DNA from: Paenibacillus sp. 1011MAR3C5
GTDB taxonomy: Bacteria > Bacillota > Bacilli > Paenibacillales > Paenibacillaceae
Length of the DNA: 64,000 nucleotides
Direction of reading: 5' to 3'
Assembly: GCF_003591485.1 (NCBI RefSeq)
Contig: NZ_QZCF01000003.1
Location: forward strand, 434,001-498,000
In this document: piece by piece, positions 34,661 through 44,744 of the stretch
How the letters are laid out: each line of letters opens with the position of its first letter
How positions within the stretch are numbered: the stretch's first letter is position 1
Position numbers and translations under genes: made by a program
The notes under the pieces: generated by a model
Seen by the model: only the letters and a program-made list of their open reading frames with translations
Told to the model about the DNA's origin: nothing
Databases searched by the model: none

Positions 34661-36126
34661 AGTCTGCTCCATTGCTATGGACAGGCGATCATTATAACGA
34701 GGGCATCGGCCGTGACGACATATTTGATAAGCTGCGTGAGGAGTGCGGGGTGTTCGGCGTATTCGGACATCCTGACGCGGCAGGTTTGTCTTATTATGGA
34801 CTTCACGCTCTGCAGCATCGGGGCGAGGAGAGCGCAGGCATCTGCACCGCAGATTCGAAGGACGGCGGCAAGTTCAATTATTTCCGCGACATGGGACTGG
34901 TGAAGGAAGTATTCACGAAGGACCGGCTGGACCTGCTGTCCGGCGACCGCTCCATTGGACATGTCCGCTATTCCACCTCGGGTGAGAGCCAGCTGGGCAA
35001 TGCCCAGCCGCTTATCTTCCGCTATCGCGATGGCGACCTGGCTGTTGCGACGAACGGCAATATCGTCAATGCGCCGGAAATTCGCCGCGAGCTGGAGATG
35101 AGCGGTTCGATCTTCCAAACTTCCAGCGATACGGAAGTGATCGCGCATTTGATCGCCCGGTCATCCAAGGATTTTGTGACAGCGGCGAAGGAAGCGCTGC
35201 AGCGTATCGTCGGAGGATTCGCATTCCTCATCATGACGAATGACAAGCTGCTGGTTGCTTCTGACCCCCATGGCTTGCGTCCGCTTGCGATGGGACGTCT
35301 TGGAGAAAGCTATGTGTTCTCTTCTGAAACCTGCGCATTCGAGACGATCGGTGCGGAGTATGTGCGTGACGTTCAACCTGGCGAGCTGTTGATTTTGGAT
35401 GACAGCGGTCTTCAAATTGAACGCTATGCAACGATTGAGCGCCGCGCGACTTGCGCGATGGAATATATTTATTTTGCCCGCCCGGACAGCGATATTAACG
35501 GCATCAATATCCACTCCGCCCGGAAACGGATGGGTCAGCAGCTTGCCATCGAGTCCTTCATGGACGCGGATATCGTAACCGGCGTGCCGGATTCCAGCAT
35601 CTCTGCTGCGATCGGCTATGCCGAGCAGACTGGCATTCCCTATGAGCTTGGACTGATCAAAAACAAATATACGGGACGTACGTTCATTCAGCCGTCCCAG
35701 GAGCTGCGCGAGAAGGGCGTTAAGATGAAGCTGTCCGCTGTCCGCAAGGTCGTGGAAGGCAAACGCGTCGTCATGATCGACGATTCCATCGTGCGCGGCA
35801 CGACGTCCCGCCGCATCGTAAACCTGCTCCGTGAAGCGGGCGCGACTGAAGTGCATGTGCGCATTACGTCGCCTCCGTTCAAAAACCCTTGCTATTATGG
35901 CATCGATACGCCAGACCGCAAGGAATTAATCGCTTCGTACCGCACGATTGAAGAGATACGTCAAGAGATTAATGCCGATTCGTTGGCATTCCTCAGCGAT
36001 GAAGGATTCGTCGATTCCGTCGGCGGCAACGAAGGCGCGTACAATCGCGGCATGTGCCTCGCTTGCTTCGATAACGACTACCCTACGCCGGTGAACGAAG
36101 AATCGGATAAAAGCTGCAGCTGTTAA
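34645..36126 (+). CDS. purF: Amidophosphoribosyltransferase
   Basis: 493 residues; first committed step, PRPP plus glutamine to phosphoribosylamine. The nucleophile is Cys34 in REECGVFG, exposed after removal of a ~33-residue propeptide. The N-terminal glutaminase ([14 protein letters not shown]) is followed by the PRTase domain with [18 protein letters not shown]. Cysteines near the C-terminus (MCLACFDND and SCSC) fit the [4Fe-4S] cluster of the Bacillus type. It starts inside purL. A four-unit repeat array separates it from purM. Confidence 0.98.
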   Translation: MSDEVKSAPLLWTGDHYNEGIGRDDIFDKLREECGVFGVFGHPDAAGLSYYGLHALQHRGEESAGICTADSKDGGKFNYFRDMGLVKEVFTKDRLDLLSGDRSIGHVRYSTSGESQLGNAQPLIFRYRDGDLAVATNGNIVNAPEIRRELEMSGSIFQTSSDTEVIAHLIARSSKDFVTAAKEALQRIVGGFAFLIMTNDKLLVASDPHGLRPLAMGRLGESYVFSSETCAFETIGAEYVRDVQPGELLILDDSGLQIERYATIERRATCAMEYIYFARPDSDINGINIHSARKRMGQQLAIESFMDADIVTGVPDSSISAAIGYAEQTGIPYELGLIKNKYTGRTFIQPSQELREKGVKMKLSAVRKVVEGKRVVMIDDSIVRGTTSRRIVNLLREAGATEVHVRITSPPFKNPCYYGIDTPDRKELIASYRTIEEIRQEINADSLAFLSDEGFVDSVGGNEGAYNRGMCLACFDNDYPTPVNEESDKSCSC

Positions 36127-36146
36127 TTGGCAGAGTGAGCGGCCTC

Positions 36147-36337
36147 TAAGCCGAGAAACTCGGCTTACAGCACTCATCCGCACGCACAAGTGAGCTCCAA
36201 GCCGAGAAACTCGGCTTACAGCGCTTACTCGTGCGCAAAAGCGGCCTCTAAGCCGAGAAACTCGGCTTACAGCACTCGCCCGCGCGCAAAAGCGGCTTCT
36301 AAGCCGAAAAACTCGGCTTAGAGCGCTCGACCATAAG
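36147..36337. repeat. Four 51-bp hairpin units between purF and purM (family C)
   Basis: Units begin at 36147, 36198, 36249 and 36300 (the last is partial). Each contains AAGCCGAG-AAA-CTCGGCTT, a perfect 8-bp stem with an AAA loop; in family A the seventh pair is mismatched. The intervening ~31 bp are partly conserved (GCGCAAAAGCGGC). The array fills the whole gap between purF and the purM leader. Confidence 0.92.
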
Positions 36338-36376
36338 ATGGAACGGTTGGACTATATACTAAAGGAGTGGACCCAT

Positions 36377-37420
36377 TTGTCAGAAGCGTACAAAAAGGCC
36401 GGTGTTGACATTGCGGCAGGCAACGAAGCCGTCGAACGGATGAAGAAGCATGTGAAGAGAACGTATCGCCCTGAAGTCATGGCAGAGCTGGGCGGCTTTG
36501 GCGGCCTGTTCGGCCTGGACAAGGACAAGTATGATGAGCCGGTGCTCGTATCGGGTACGGATGGCGTCGGCACAAAGCTGAAGCTGGCTTTTGCGATGGA
36601 TAAGCATGATACGATCGGCATCGATGCGGTCGCGATGTGCGTCAACGATATTATCGTGCAAGGCGCAGAGCCGCTCTTCTTCCTCGACTATCTGGCATGC
36701 GGCAAAGTCGTGCCGGAGAAGATCGAAGCGATCGTCAAGGGCATCTCCGAAGGCTGCGTGCAATCCGGTTGCGCGCTAATCGGCGGAGAGACGGCGGAAA
36801 TGCCGGGCATGTATTCCGAAGACGAATATGATATCGCTGGGTTCACCGTAGGGATCGTCGACAAGAAAAAAATGATCGACGGTTCGACGATCAAGCCGGG
36901 CGACGTTGTTCTGGGCTTCGCCTCCAGCGGCATTCACAGCAACGGCTTCTCGCTTGTTCGCCGTCTGCTGCTGGAAGAAGCGGGCTATTCGCTCCAGCAG
37001 CAGCTGGATGAGCTTGATGGAGCGAAGCTTGGCGACGTGCTGCTTGAGCCAACGCGCATCTACGTGAAGCAAGCTTTGGCGCTGATTGAGAAAGTCAACG
37101 TCAAAGGCATGGCTCACATTACAGGCGGAGGCTTCATTGAGAACATTCCGCGTGTTCTTCCTGAAGGCGTCAATGTAGAGATAAACTATGGTTCGTGGCC
37201 AATTCTGCCAATCTTCGGCTTAATGCAGGACAAAGGCAGCATTAGCAACCGCGATATGTTCACAACATTCAATATGGGCATTGGCCTGGTCATTGTCGTT
37301 CCGGAGGACCAAGCGGAGCAAGCGCTTAGCGCTGCTGCCGAGCTTGGCGAAAAAGCGTATCGCATCGGTACGGTAACGGAAGGCAGCCGGATCGTAACGT
37401 TCCAGGGAGCTGACGTCTAA
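36377..37420 (+). CDS. purM: Phosphoribosylformylglycinamidine cyclo-ligase
   Basis: 347 residues, as in Bacillus; closes FGAM to AIR with [28 protein letters not shown] is the conserved N-terminus, followed by [28 protein letters not shown] and [16 protein letters not shown]. The start is the TTG at 36377, 9 bases after AAAGGAG (36361-36367), matching where homologues begin; the ATG at 36338 lies just after the repeat array and adds 13 unmatched residues. Its stop overlaps the purN start by one base. Confidence 0.97.
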   Translation: MSEAYKKAGVDIAAGNEAVERMKKHVKRTYRPEVMAELGGFGGLFGLDKDKYDEPVLVSGTDGVGTKLKLAFAMDKHDTIGIDAVAMCVNDIIVQGAEPLFFLDYLACGKVVPEKIEAIVKGISEGCVQSGCALIGGETAEMPGMYSEDEYDIAGFTVGIVDKKKMIDGSTIKPGDVVLGFASSGIHSNGFSLVRRLLLEEAGYSLQQQLDELDGAKLGDVLLEPTRIYVKQALALIEKVNVKGMAHITGGGFIENIPRVLPEGVNVEINYGSWPILPIFGLMQDKGSISNRDMFTTFNMGIGLVIVVPEDQAEQALSAAAELGEKAYRIGTVTEGSRIVTFQGADV

Positions 37421-38037
37421 TGGCGGCGCTTCGCATCGCGATATTCGCGTCGGGACAGGGGACGAACTTCCAGACGATTGCCGATGCGGTGCGGGAGGGG
37501 AAGCTCGATGTCACAATCGAGCTTCTTGTTTGTGACAAGCCGTCTGCTCCCGTCATCGAGCGGGCGTCGCAAGCGGGAGTGGACGCCTTTGTATTCAAAC
37601 CCAAGGATTACCCGTCGCGCGAGGCTTACGAGAGCGAGATCCTGGAGGAGCTGCGGGCCCGCCAGGTGGACCTGGTCGTCCTGGCCGGCTATATGCGCAT
37701 CCTGACTCCTACGCTGGTCGAGCCCTTCATGGGACGCATGATTAATATTCACCCGTCGCTCTTGCCATCGTTCCCAGGCATTAATGCCATTGGACAAGCA
37801 CTGGAGCATGGCGTGAAGGTAACGGGCGTCACCGTTCATTATGTCGATGGCGGTCTCGATAGCGGTCCGATCATTGCGCAGACGGCTGTTGAGGTTACGG
37901 AAGAGGATGACGAGGCTTCGCTAACCGTCCGCATTCAGCAGGCGGAGCGGGAACTATACCCTGAAGCCATCAAGCTGATCGCGCAAGGCGCCATAACGAT
38001 CGAGGGTCGCAGGGTTGCCGTTGGCAAGAGCCAATAG
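37420..38037 (+). CDS. purN: Phosphoribosylglycinamide formyltransferase (folate-dependent)
   Basis: 205 residues; formylates GAR with 10-formyl-THF. IAIFASGQGTNFQTI binds phosphate; INIHPSLLPSFPG holds the catalytic His and Asn, and VHYVDGGLDSGPII the catalytic Asp. TAATG junction with purM. The next gene starts 153 bases later. Confidence 0.97.
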   Translation: MAALRIAIFASGQGTNFQTIADAVREGKLDVTIELLVCDKPSAPVIERASQAGVDAFVFKPKDYPSREAYESEILEELRARQVDLVVLAGYMRILTPTLVEPFMGRMINIHPSLLPSFPGINAIGQALEHGVKVTGVTVHYVDGGLDSGPIIAQTAVEVTEEDDEASLTVRIQQAERELYPEAIKLIAQGAITIEGRRVAVGKSQ

Positions 38038-38190
38038 CAAGCATGCGGGTCTAGCACGGCATGAATACTGGATGCAAGGCTTCAACGAGGAGCTAATCAA
38101 TAGAACAAAGTGGCTATAAGAACCCAAAGTATCTTTGAAAGATAAGGACATCTCAATTTCCAATTGATCAAATAAGAGGAGGACATTGGC

Positions 38191-39738
38191 GTGGCTATTC
38201 GCAGAGCGTTAATTAGCGTTTCCGACAAAACGGGCATTGTAGAGTTTTCCAGAGAACTTGCGAACCAAGGCGTTCAAATTATTTCGACAGGGGGCACGTT
38301 CAACCTGTTGCAAAAGGAAGGCGTACCGGTCATCGGCATTTCTGATGTGACGGGCTTCCCGGAAATTCTCGACGGACGCGTCAAGACGCTTCATCCGGCT
38401 GTCCACAGCGGACTGCTGGCTGTGCGTGACGACGAGGAGCATCAGAAGGCGATGAAGGAGCTTGGTCTGGATTACATCGACCTTGTTATCGTTAATCTGT
38501 ATCCGTTCAAAGAAACCATCGCTAAACCGGATGTGACCTATGAGGACGCCATTGAGAATATCGATATCGGCGGTCCGACAATGCTTCGCTCCGCTGCGAA
38601 AAACCACGCGTTCGTAACGGTTGTTGTGGATGCTTCCGACTATGCTTCCGTGCTGGAAGAAGTGAAGACGCAAGGCGATACGACGCTGGAGACGCGCAAG
38701 CGCCTCGCGGCAAAAGTATTCCGCCACACCGCTTCTTACGATGCGCTGATCTCCGACTACCTGTCGAAGCAGACGGGCGAGCCGCTGCCAGAGTCGTATA
38801 CGGTCACGTACGAGAAGGTGCAGGAGCTTCGTTACGGGGAAAATCCGCATCAGAAAGCTGCCTTCTACCGCAAGCCGCTTGCCGCTACCGGCAACGTGAC
38901 GACAGCGGAGCAGCTCCACGGCAAGGAATTGTCTTACAACAATATCAATGACGCCAACGCAGCGCTAGCGATTCTGAAGGAATTCGACGAGCCGGCTGTA
39001 GTAGCGGTTAAGCATATGAATCCTTGCGGCGTAGGCATCGGAGCCACAATCCATGAAGCCTACCAAAAGGCTTACGAAGCGGACCCGACGTCCATCTTCG
39101 GCGGTATTGTAGCTGCGAACCGCATGATCGGCGCAGATACGGCCGAGCTGCTGGGCAGCATCTTCCTGGAGATCATTATCGCGCCGGACTTCACGCCGGA
39201 AGCGCTGGAGATTTTGACGAAGAAGAAGAACATCCGCCTGATGAAGCTAGGCGAGCTGAAGGCAGCGGCTGAGCGCAAGCCGGAATGGCTCGTAACCTCG
39301 GTGGACGGCGGCATGCTCGTACAGGAGAGCGACGTGCATAGCCTGACAGAAGCCGATCTGAAAGTCGTTACGAACCGCAAGCCGACAGAAGAAGAAATGA
39401 AGCAGCTGCTATTCGGTTGGAAAGTCGTTAAGCATGTGAAGTCCAATGCGATCCTGCTGGCGAAGGACGATATGACGGTTGGCGTAGGCGCGGGCCAAAT
39501 GAACCGTGTAGGCGCGGCGCGCATTGCAATCGAGCAGGCTGGCGAGAAAGCTGTTGGATCCGCACTGGCATCCGATGCGTTCTTCCCGATGGGAGATACG
39601 GTTGAGCTGGCGGCGAAAGCGGGCATTACGGCGATCATCCAGCCGGGCGGCTCCATTAAGGATGAGGAGTCCATCGCAGCGGCTAACGCGAATAACATCG
39701 CTATGGTGTTCACTAGCGTTAGGCACTTCAAACACTAA
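38191..39738 (+). CDS. purH: Bifunctional AICAR transformylase / IMP cyclohydrolase
   Basis: 515 residues; last two steps to IMP. The N-terminal cyclohydrolase has [24 protein letters not shown] and [15 protein letters not shown]. The transformylase has [14 protein letters not shown] and [13 protein letters not shown], with catalytic Lys and His. The start codon is GTG 38191, 8 bases after AGAGGAGG. A terminator-like hairpin follows before purD. Confidence 0.98.
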   Translation: MAIRRALISVSDKTGIVEFSRELANQGVQIISTGGTFNLLQKEGVPVIGISDVTGFPEILDGRVKTLHPAVHSGLLAVRDDEEHQKAMKELGLDYIDLVIVNLYPFKETIAKPDVTYEDAIENIDIGGPTMLRSAAKNHAFVTVVVDASDYASVLEEVKTQGDTTLETRKRLAAKVFRHTASYDALISDYLSKQTGEPLPESYTVTYEKVQELRYGENPHQKAAFYRKPLAATGNVTTAEQLHGKELSYNNINDANAALAILKEFDEPAVVAVKHMNPCGVGIGATIHEAYQKAYEADPTSIFGGIVAANRMIGADTAELLGSIFLEIIIAPDFTPEALEILTKKKNIRLMKLGELKAAAERKPEWLVTSVDGGMLVQESDVHSLTEADLKVVTNRKPTEEEMKQLLFGWKVVKHVKSNAILLAKDDMTVGVGAGQMNRVGAARIAIEQAGEKAVGSALASDAFFPMGDTVELAAKAGITAIIQPGGSIKDEESIAAANANNIAMVFTSVRHFKH

Positions 39739-39790
39739 TAAGCGGCAACGGCATCAAATAGAAGCAAGCAAAGGAACGATCGTGAAAGGA

Positions 39791-39828
39791 AAACGAGCGC
39801 TGTAGCTCCATGGACAGCGCTCGTTTTT
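39791..39828 (+). terminator. Intra-operon terminator between purH and purD
   Basis: AAACGAGCGCTGT pairs with ACAGCGCTCGTTT around a 12-base loop and runs into T residues. No obvious new promoter follows before purD, so it may cut purD expression rather than end the operon. Confidence 0.8.
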
Positions 39829-39865
39829 CCAAATTTCCGTTTAAACTCTTGGGAGGTTTGCGAAC

Positions 39866-41131
39866 ATGCGTATTTTGGTTATTGGCGGCGGCGGACGCGA
39901 GCATGCGATCTGCTGGGCACTGAAGAAAAGCGAAAAGGTGAAGGAGCTATACTGCGCGCCTGGCAATGCCGGCATTGCACAAATTGCGGAATGCGTGCCG
40001 CTGGCTGTGTCACAATTCGATGAGCTGACCCAATTTGCAAAGGATGCGTCCATTAATCTCGTATTCGTAGGTCCGGATGATCCGCTGGCAGACGGCATCG
40101 TAGACGCTTTTGAAGCGGCTGGCATTCCGGCTTTTGGCCCGAACAAGGCGGCAGCTGAGATTGAAGGCAGCAAAATCTTTATGAAAAACCTGCTCAAAAA
40201 ATACAATATCCCAACGGCCAAATACGAGACGTTCACGGATTATGAATCGGCTCTGGCTTATTTGAAAGAGCAATCGACGCCGATTGTAATCAAAGCGGAC
40301 GGACTTGCGGCTGGCAAAGGGGTAACGGTCGCAGCGACGCTGGAGGAAGCGGAGAAGGCGCTTCGCGAGGCGATGGTGGACAAGGTGTTCGGCGATGCGG
40401 GCAACCAGATCGTCATCGAAGAATTCCTGGAAGGACAGGAGATGTCCATTCTGGCGTTCGTGGACGGTGAGACGGTGAAGCCGATGGTGCCGGCGCAAGA
40501 CCATAAGCCGATCTTCGACGGCGACAAAGGCCCGAATACAGGCGGTATGGGTACATACACGCCGCTGCCTCATATCGAGCAGAGCATTATTGATGATGCA
40601 ATCGTCAACATCATTCATCCGACGGCCAAAGCGATGGTGAGCGAGGGACGTCCGTTCCGCGGCGTATTGTTCGCTGGCTTGATGATTACGAAGGACGGTC
40701 CGAAGACGATTGAGTTCAATGCGCGCATGGGTGATCCGGAGACTCAGGTTGTATTGCCAAGGCTGAAGACCGATCTCGTTGACATCGTGCTCGCAGCGAT
40801 GAACGGCCGATTGGCTGATCTGGACATCCAGTGGAGCGACGAGGCGGCGGTATGCGTCGTGGCTGCATCCGAAGGCTACCCGGCCTCTTATCCGAAGGGC
40901 CGCGTCATTACGGGCATTGCGGGAGCAGAAGCACAGGGAGCGCTTGTGTTCCATGCCGGCACGGCTATGAAGGACGGCAATCTCGTCACTAGCGGCGGTC
41001 GTGTGCTTGGCATCGTCGGACGCGGACGCGATATTGCGGAAGCCCGCACAAGAGCGTATGAGGCGGTTAGCGTCATCCAGTTCGAGGGCAAGCAGAACCG
41101 CACGGATATCGCAGCGAAGGCGCTTGTCTAG
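39866..41131 (+). CDS. purD: Phosphoribosylamine-glycine ligase
   Basis: 421 residues; joins glycine to phosphoribosylamine with ATP to give GAR. ATP-grasp enzyme: ILVIGGGGREHAICWAL at the start, PIVIKADGLAAGKGVTVA, IIEEFLEGQEMSILAFVDG-like region, PNTGGMGTYTP and EFNARMGDPETQVVLPRL. GGGAGG precedes the ATG by ~9 bases. Last gene of the operon, behind a hairpin. Confidence 0.98.
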   Translation: MRILVIGGGGREHAICWALKKSEKVKELYCAPGNAGIAQIAECVPLAVSQFDELTQFAKDASINLVFVGPDDPLADGIVDAFEAAGIPAFGPNKAAAEIEGSKIFMKNLLKKYNIPTAKYETFTDYESALAYLKEQSTPIVIKADGLAAGKGVTVAATLEEAEKALREAMVDKVFGDAGNQIVIEEFLEGQEMSILAFVDGETVKPMVPAQDHKPIFDGDKGPNTGGMGTYTPLPHIEQSIIDDAIVNIIHPTAKAMVSEGRPFRGVLFAGLMITKDGPKTIEFNARMGDPETQVVLPRLKTDLVDIVLAAMNGRLADLDIQWSDEAAVCVVAASEGYPASYPKGRVITGIAGAEAQGALVFHAGTAMKDGNLVTSGGRVLGIVGRGRDIAEARTRAYEAVSVIQFEGKQNRTDIAAKALV

Positions 41132-41188
41132 CATCAAGTGTAACCTGCATTTTTATCGTTAATGGAAGACAGATCCATCCATACAATA

Positions 41189-41225
41189 AGGCGCCCTCCG
41201 TTCGACAGAACCTGGGCGTCTTTTT
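41189..41225 (+). terminator. Terminator of the purine operon
   Basis: AGGCGCCC pairs with GGGCGTCT around a ~17-base loop, followed by five T. Confidence 0.85.
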
Positions 41226-41341
41226 ATTGGGATTGCCTTCCTTTTTTGTCTACATGGCTCGAATGGTGTTACTAATTTGTAACTCTCTCATTCTTCTAAT
41301 CTACTATGATAGAGATATCAGCGGAATAGAAGGTGAATAAG

Positions 41342-42427
41342 ATGAAATCGAGAAAAAAACAACATCGCAGACTGGCAGCTTTCATCATTTTGGTCGCAAT
41401 TGTCGCATGGGTAGGAGGATGTACGGCTGGAAGCTCATTTGGCTTATCGGCCATGATTCCGTCGAAGGAAAAGGGTTCGCAAATCATCGGAGAGCATGCT
41501 TCGGGAGGGGGTAATAACGTTGACAAAGGAGGCACGACCACCGGTTATGTGCCTGGAGACAACGAAGAACATGGGAACGGCAGCAATGGACAATCAGGAG
41601 AACAAGGCGGCAACACCGTAAAACCCGGGAATGACGGCAGCAGTGGTCATACGGGTGAGCAAGGAAATGGAAGCAAGGACAGTCAAGGCAACTCTGATCA
41701 TGAAAATACGAACCCTGACGATAAGGGCGGAACTTCCGGCTCTGGATCGAAGGGGAATGAACATAACGGCAATACCGCTGGCAATGAAGCCGGGAAGGGC
41801 CAAGAGGGCGACAAGGATGTAGAGAAGCCGGTCGTCACACCGCCTGGAACGGACGAGAAACGCGTCGCGCTAACGTTCGACGACGGACCTGACTTAAAGT
41901 ATACGACGGCTGTTCTGGATATTTTGAAGGAGAAGGGCGTCAAAGCGACATTCTTCGTCGTAGGCACACAAGTGGAGAAATATCCGGAAATTATGCAACG
42001 AATCGAAGAAGAAGGCCATGCGATCGGCAATCATACCCAATCTCATAAGGATTTAAGCAAGCTGGGCAGATCAGGCATCCTCTCCCAAATCGATCAGGCC
42101 GACAAAGCGCTTAACGACGCTTTGGACTGGACACCGACCCTATTCCGTGCGCCGTACGGCGCTGTATCGGATACGCTGAAAAAAGTGATGAAGGAGCAAA
42201 ATCGCCGCATGGTGGGTTGGACGGTGGACACTCGGGACTGGGCCGGCACGTCAATCGCCGACATGAGAGACATGATTCGAAAACAAACGAAGCCTAATGG
42301 TATAATATTGATGCATTCATTCGGCGGGAAGCATATACGCAATACGGTAGACATGCTTCCGGACGTCATTGACGATCTTCGGAAGATGGGCTATACGATG
42401 GTCACCGTCGACGACATACCTGAATAA
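41342..42427 (+). CDS. Polysaccharide deacetylase (NodB domain), membrane- or lipid-anchored
   Basis: 361 residues. A hydrophobic N-terminus ends in VAWVGGC, a possible lipobox, otherwise an uncleaved anchor. Residues ~50-165 are a low-complexity G/N/S/D/E-rich linker spanning the wall. The NodB domain has VALTFDDGPDLKYT (general base Asp plus metal Asp), HTQSHKDL (metal His), FRAPYGA, and LMHSFGGKH with the catalytic His. It likely N-deacetylates peptidoglycan or another surface sugar. ATG 41342 follows AAGGTGA by 5-7 bases. It is 24 bases before the lipoprotein gene, so possibly co-transcribed with the two-component pair. Confidence 0.92.
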   Translation: MKSRKKQHRRLAAFIILVAIVAWVGGCTAGSSFGLSAMIPSKEKGSQIIGEHASGGGNNVDKGGTTTGYVPGDNEEHGNGSNGQSGEQGGNTVKPGNDGSSGHTGEQGNGSKDSQGNSDHENTNPDDKGGTSGSGSKGNEHNGNTAGNEAGKGQEGDKDVEKPVVTPPGTDEKRVALTFDDGPDLKYTTAVLDILKEKGVKATFFVVGTQVEKYPEIMQRIEEEGHAIGNHTQSHKDLSKLGRSGILSQIDQADKALNDALDWTPTLFRAPYGAVSDTLKKVMKEQNRRMVGWTVDTRDWAGTSIADMRDMIRKQTKPNGIILMHSFGGKHIRNTVDMLPDVIDDLRKMGYTMVTVDDIPE

Positions 42428-42451
42428 CCTTTAGACCGAAAAGGAGACCCC

Positions 42452-43921
42452 ATGGAGAAGCGCTTCCGGGATCAAAGAACATATTCACTTATCAGGAGCG
42501 GGAGCCGGGCATCCCTGCTCCTCTTCTCGTTACTGGCGCTTGCGGTTGTCGCTGCTGGCTGCAGATATACGGCAGCCCCGGCGGATTTGCTACAGAAGCC
42601 TGCAATAGCCAAGGATAAGGAAGAGCTGTCGGCTGCAATCGAGAAGGCGCTGCCGCGATTCAGCATGCTGATGATTCCGCATCGCGACGATTACAGGGAA
42701 GCGATCCGGCTTCTCGATCTGAATAACGACGGCATCGAAGAAGCGATCGTCACCTACTATAACGAATACAGCACGCCGGAGATCGTCGTGCTTCGCCAGA
42801 CGGAATACGGCTGGCGCCAGTCCGTCCTCGTGGAGCAGCCGCTGGCGAGGGATATCGCCTGGCTCAAGCTGACGGATATGGACGGCGACGGCGAGTACGA
42901 GCTGCTCGTAGGCTGGATCGGCGCATTCGACAGTCCCAATGTGCTGGAGCTATATTCCTTCAATTCCAAGGCCGTGCGCAACGATAAGGGCAGACTGACA
43001 CTGAAGCCGCTTCAATCGCTGCCGTACAGCCAGGCGGAGGTCGGCGACTTAATGGGCAACGGCAGGCAGGAGCTAGTCGTGATCGATTCACTCGGGACGA
43101 GCGGCGAGCTGGAGATGCCGTCGCATTACCTCAGCATCTATTCGTGGCAAAAAAACGCATTGAACCGCGTGCTGAACATGTCGCTTCCGCAAGGCACGAG
43201 CGCATTTGAACGGCTGCTTGTCGGCAAAGTATCGGAGAATCATAACGGCCTCTTGCTGGAAGGCGGCACAGGCGCTCACAGCATGCTTACTTACATGTAT
43301 GCCTGGGAGAATCAAGGGCTGAGGCTGGTTTACCCGAATGAAGCGCTCGGCCTCGAAGGCTTTAGCGGGAGGCCTACCGTCAGCGGAGACATGAATGGGG
43401 ATTCTATTATTGAGCTGCAATGGACAGAGGAGTCGCCCGGCTATCAGGACGTTTCCTATGCGGATAGCATCTGGATGAACGAATGGGTGCAGTGGGACGG
43501 GAAGGATGATTTTCGCTTGATAGCGGAGCAATTCCTTGATTATACGTACGGCGTGAAGCTGGATATTCCGGAGGAATGGACGGGAACGTATACGATGGGC
43601 AGACCTCCCGCCGCTTCCTATGGCATCGTAACCTTCGACTACTGGAACGAAGCCAAGGAGCTGAAGGCGGAGCTGGCGACGCTGTATGTGGTTCCGATCA
43701 AGCAATGGGGCAATGTCGAGGCGGCCTGGAAGGAAGAGCACCGGCCATACCGGCAGCTCGCGCAGGACAGCGGCAATGTGTATCTGGTGTCATTCGCAGC
43801 AGATGTGCCGGACACGCTTCCGGAAGAGGACAAAGAGATTTTCTTGAATATGAAAAAGGTTGAGGCGCAGTTCTCTTCCTACTTGAAGATTGTACATGAT
43901 GACAGAGATGAGTGGCGGTGA
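42452..43921 (+). CDS. Lipoprotein with FG-GAP/VCBS-like repeats
   Basis: 489 residues. The signal sequence ends in the lipobox VAAGC, so it is a membrane-anchored extracytoplasmic protein. Aspartate-rich Ca-binding-like repeats recur: LDLNNDGIEEAI, LTDMDGDGEYELLV, GDLMGNGRQELVV and GDMNGDSIIEL, as in beta-propellers of the integrin-like type. No catalytic motif is seen. The stop lies within or directly before the start of the response regulator, so it may be a sensor accessory of this two-component system. Confidence 0.82.
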   Translation: MEKRFRDQRTYSLIRSGSRASLLLFSLLALAVVAAGCRYTAAPADLLQKPAIAKDKEELSAAIEKALPRFSMLMIPHRDDYREAIRLLDLNNDGIEEAIVTYYNEYSTPEIVVLRQTEYGWRQSVLVEQPLARDIAWLKLTDMDGDGEYELLVGWIGAFDSPNVLELYSFNSKAVRNDKGRLTLKPLQSLPYSQAEVGDLMGNGRQELVVIDSLGTSGELEMPSHYLSIYSWQKNALNRVLNMSLPQGTSAFERLLVGKVSENHNGLLLEGGTGAHSMLTYMYAWENQGLRLVYPNEALGLEGFSGRPTVSGDMNGDSIIELQWTEESPGYQDVSYADSIWMNEWVQWDGKDDFRLIAEQFLDYTYGVKLDIPEEWTGTYTMGRPPAASYGIVTFDYWNEAKELKAELATLYVVPIKQWGNVEAAWKEEHRPYRQLAQDSGNVYLVSFAADVPDTLPEEDKEIFLNMKKVEAQFSSYLKIVHDDRDEWR

Positions 43922-43925
43922 ATCG

Positions 43926-44744
43926 ATGCGTATCTTGTTATTGGAGGACGAAGAGTCCATACGCGGATTTGTTCGAATCAACTTGAAACGAAATGAGATG
44001 GAAGTGACGGAAGCTGAGAACGGAGAGGATGCGCTAGCTCTTGCCGACTCGGAAGGGCCGTTCGATATCGCGCTGCTGGACGTTATGCTTCCGACGATTG
44101 ACGGCTTCGAGGTATGCGAGCAGCTGCGTGCGAAATATCCCCGTATCGGAATTATTATGCTGACGGCCAAGTCGCAGGAAGAGGACAAGATCCGAGGTCT
44201 GGAGCTTGGCGCGGACGACTACGTGCAGAAGCCGTTCAGCCCTGGGGAGCTGATTGCCAGAATTAAGTCGCTTCATCGCCGAATGCACGCTGATGCACTT
44301 CCAGTTTCTCATGAGGCAGGAGAGCAAGCCAGCAAGGAAGAGCGGATCGACATGGAGTCAGCAGAGCAGCAAGGAGGCGCTTCCGGGGAGCTGGAGGGAC
44401 ATGCCGACGATATCAAAAAGCTGTATGTGGAGCGGGAGCTTGTCAGCGGGAGCTTCCGGCTGTCGGTGCCAGAGCGAAGATTATGGAAGAACGACGAAGA
44501 AATTATACTGACCCCTACGGAATGGACGCTGGTGCGGCTGCTCATGGAGCGGGAAGGGGAGAGCGTCAGCCGCGACCATATTCTGACTGAGGTATGGGGC
44601 CGGTATTATGTGGGCGACCTCAAGGTCGTAGATGTCAATATTCGCAGAATCCGGCAGAAAATCGAATGCAATCCTTCCGAGCCGTCCGTCATCGAGACGG
44701 TATGGGGCTACGGCTACCGGTGGAAACGGAGCGTGTCTGAATGA
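43926..44744 (+). CDS. OmpR-family response regulator
   Basis: About 272 residues. The receiver domain has LEDEES, the phospho-acceptor Asp in ALLDVMLP, MLTAKSQ and the Lys in YVQKPFSP. A ~60-residue acidic insert (AGEQASKEERIDMESAEQQGG..) separates it from the winged-helix DNA-binding domain (LTPTEWTLVRLLMEREGESVSRDHILTEVWG.. VDVNIRRIRQKIE.. VIETVWGYGYRW). The start is ATG 43926 (MRILLLEDEE) or, in frame, 43890; neither has a strong ribosome site and translation is probably coupled to the lipoprotein. The kinase gene follows with a 4-base overlap. Confidence 0.93.
   Translation: MRILLLEDEESIRGFVRINLKRNEMEVTEAENGEDALALADSEGPFDIALLDVMLPTIDGFEVCEQLRAKYPRIGIIMLTAKSQEEDKIRGLELGADDYVQKPFSPGELIARIKSLHRRMHADALPVSHEAGEQASKEERIDMESAEQQGGASGELEGHADDIKKLYVERELVSGSFRLSVPERRLWKNDEEIILTPTEWTLVRLLMEREGESVSRDHILTEVWGRYYVGDLKVVDVNIRRIRQKIECNPSEPSVIETVWGYGYRWKRSVSE

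Noticed and set aside
40010..41137. 375-codon minus-strand frame opposite purD
   Set aside because: Antisense shadow; purD motifs are unmistakable on the plus strand.
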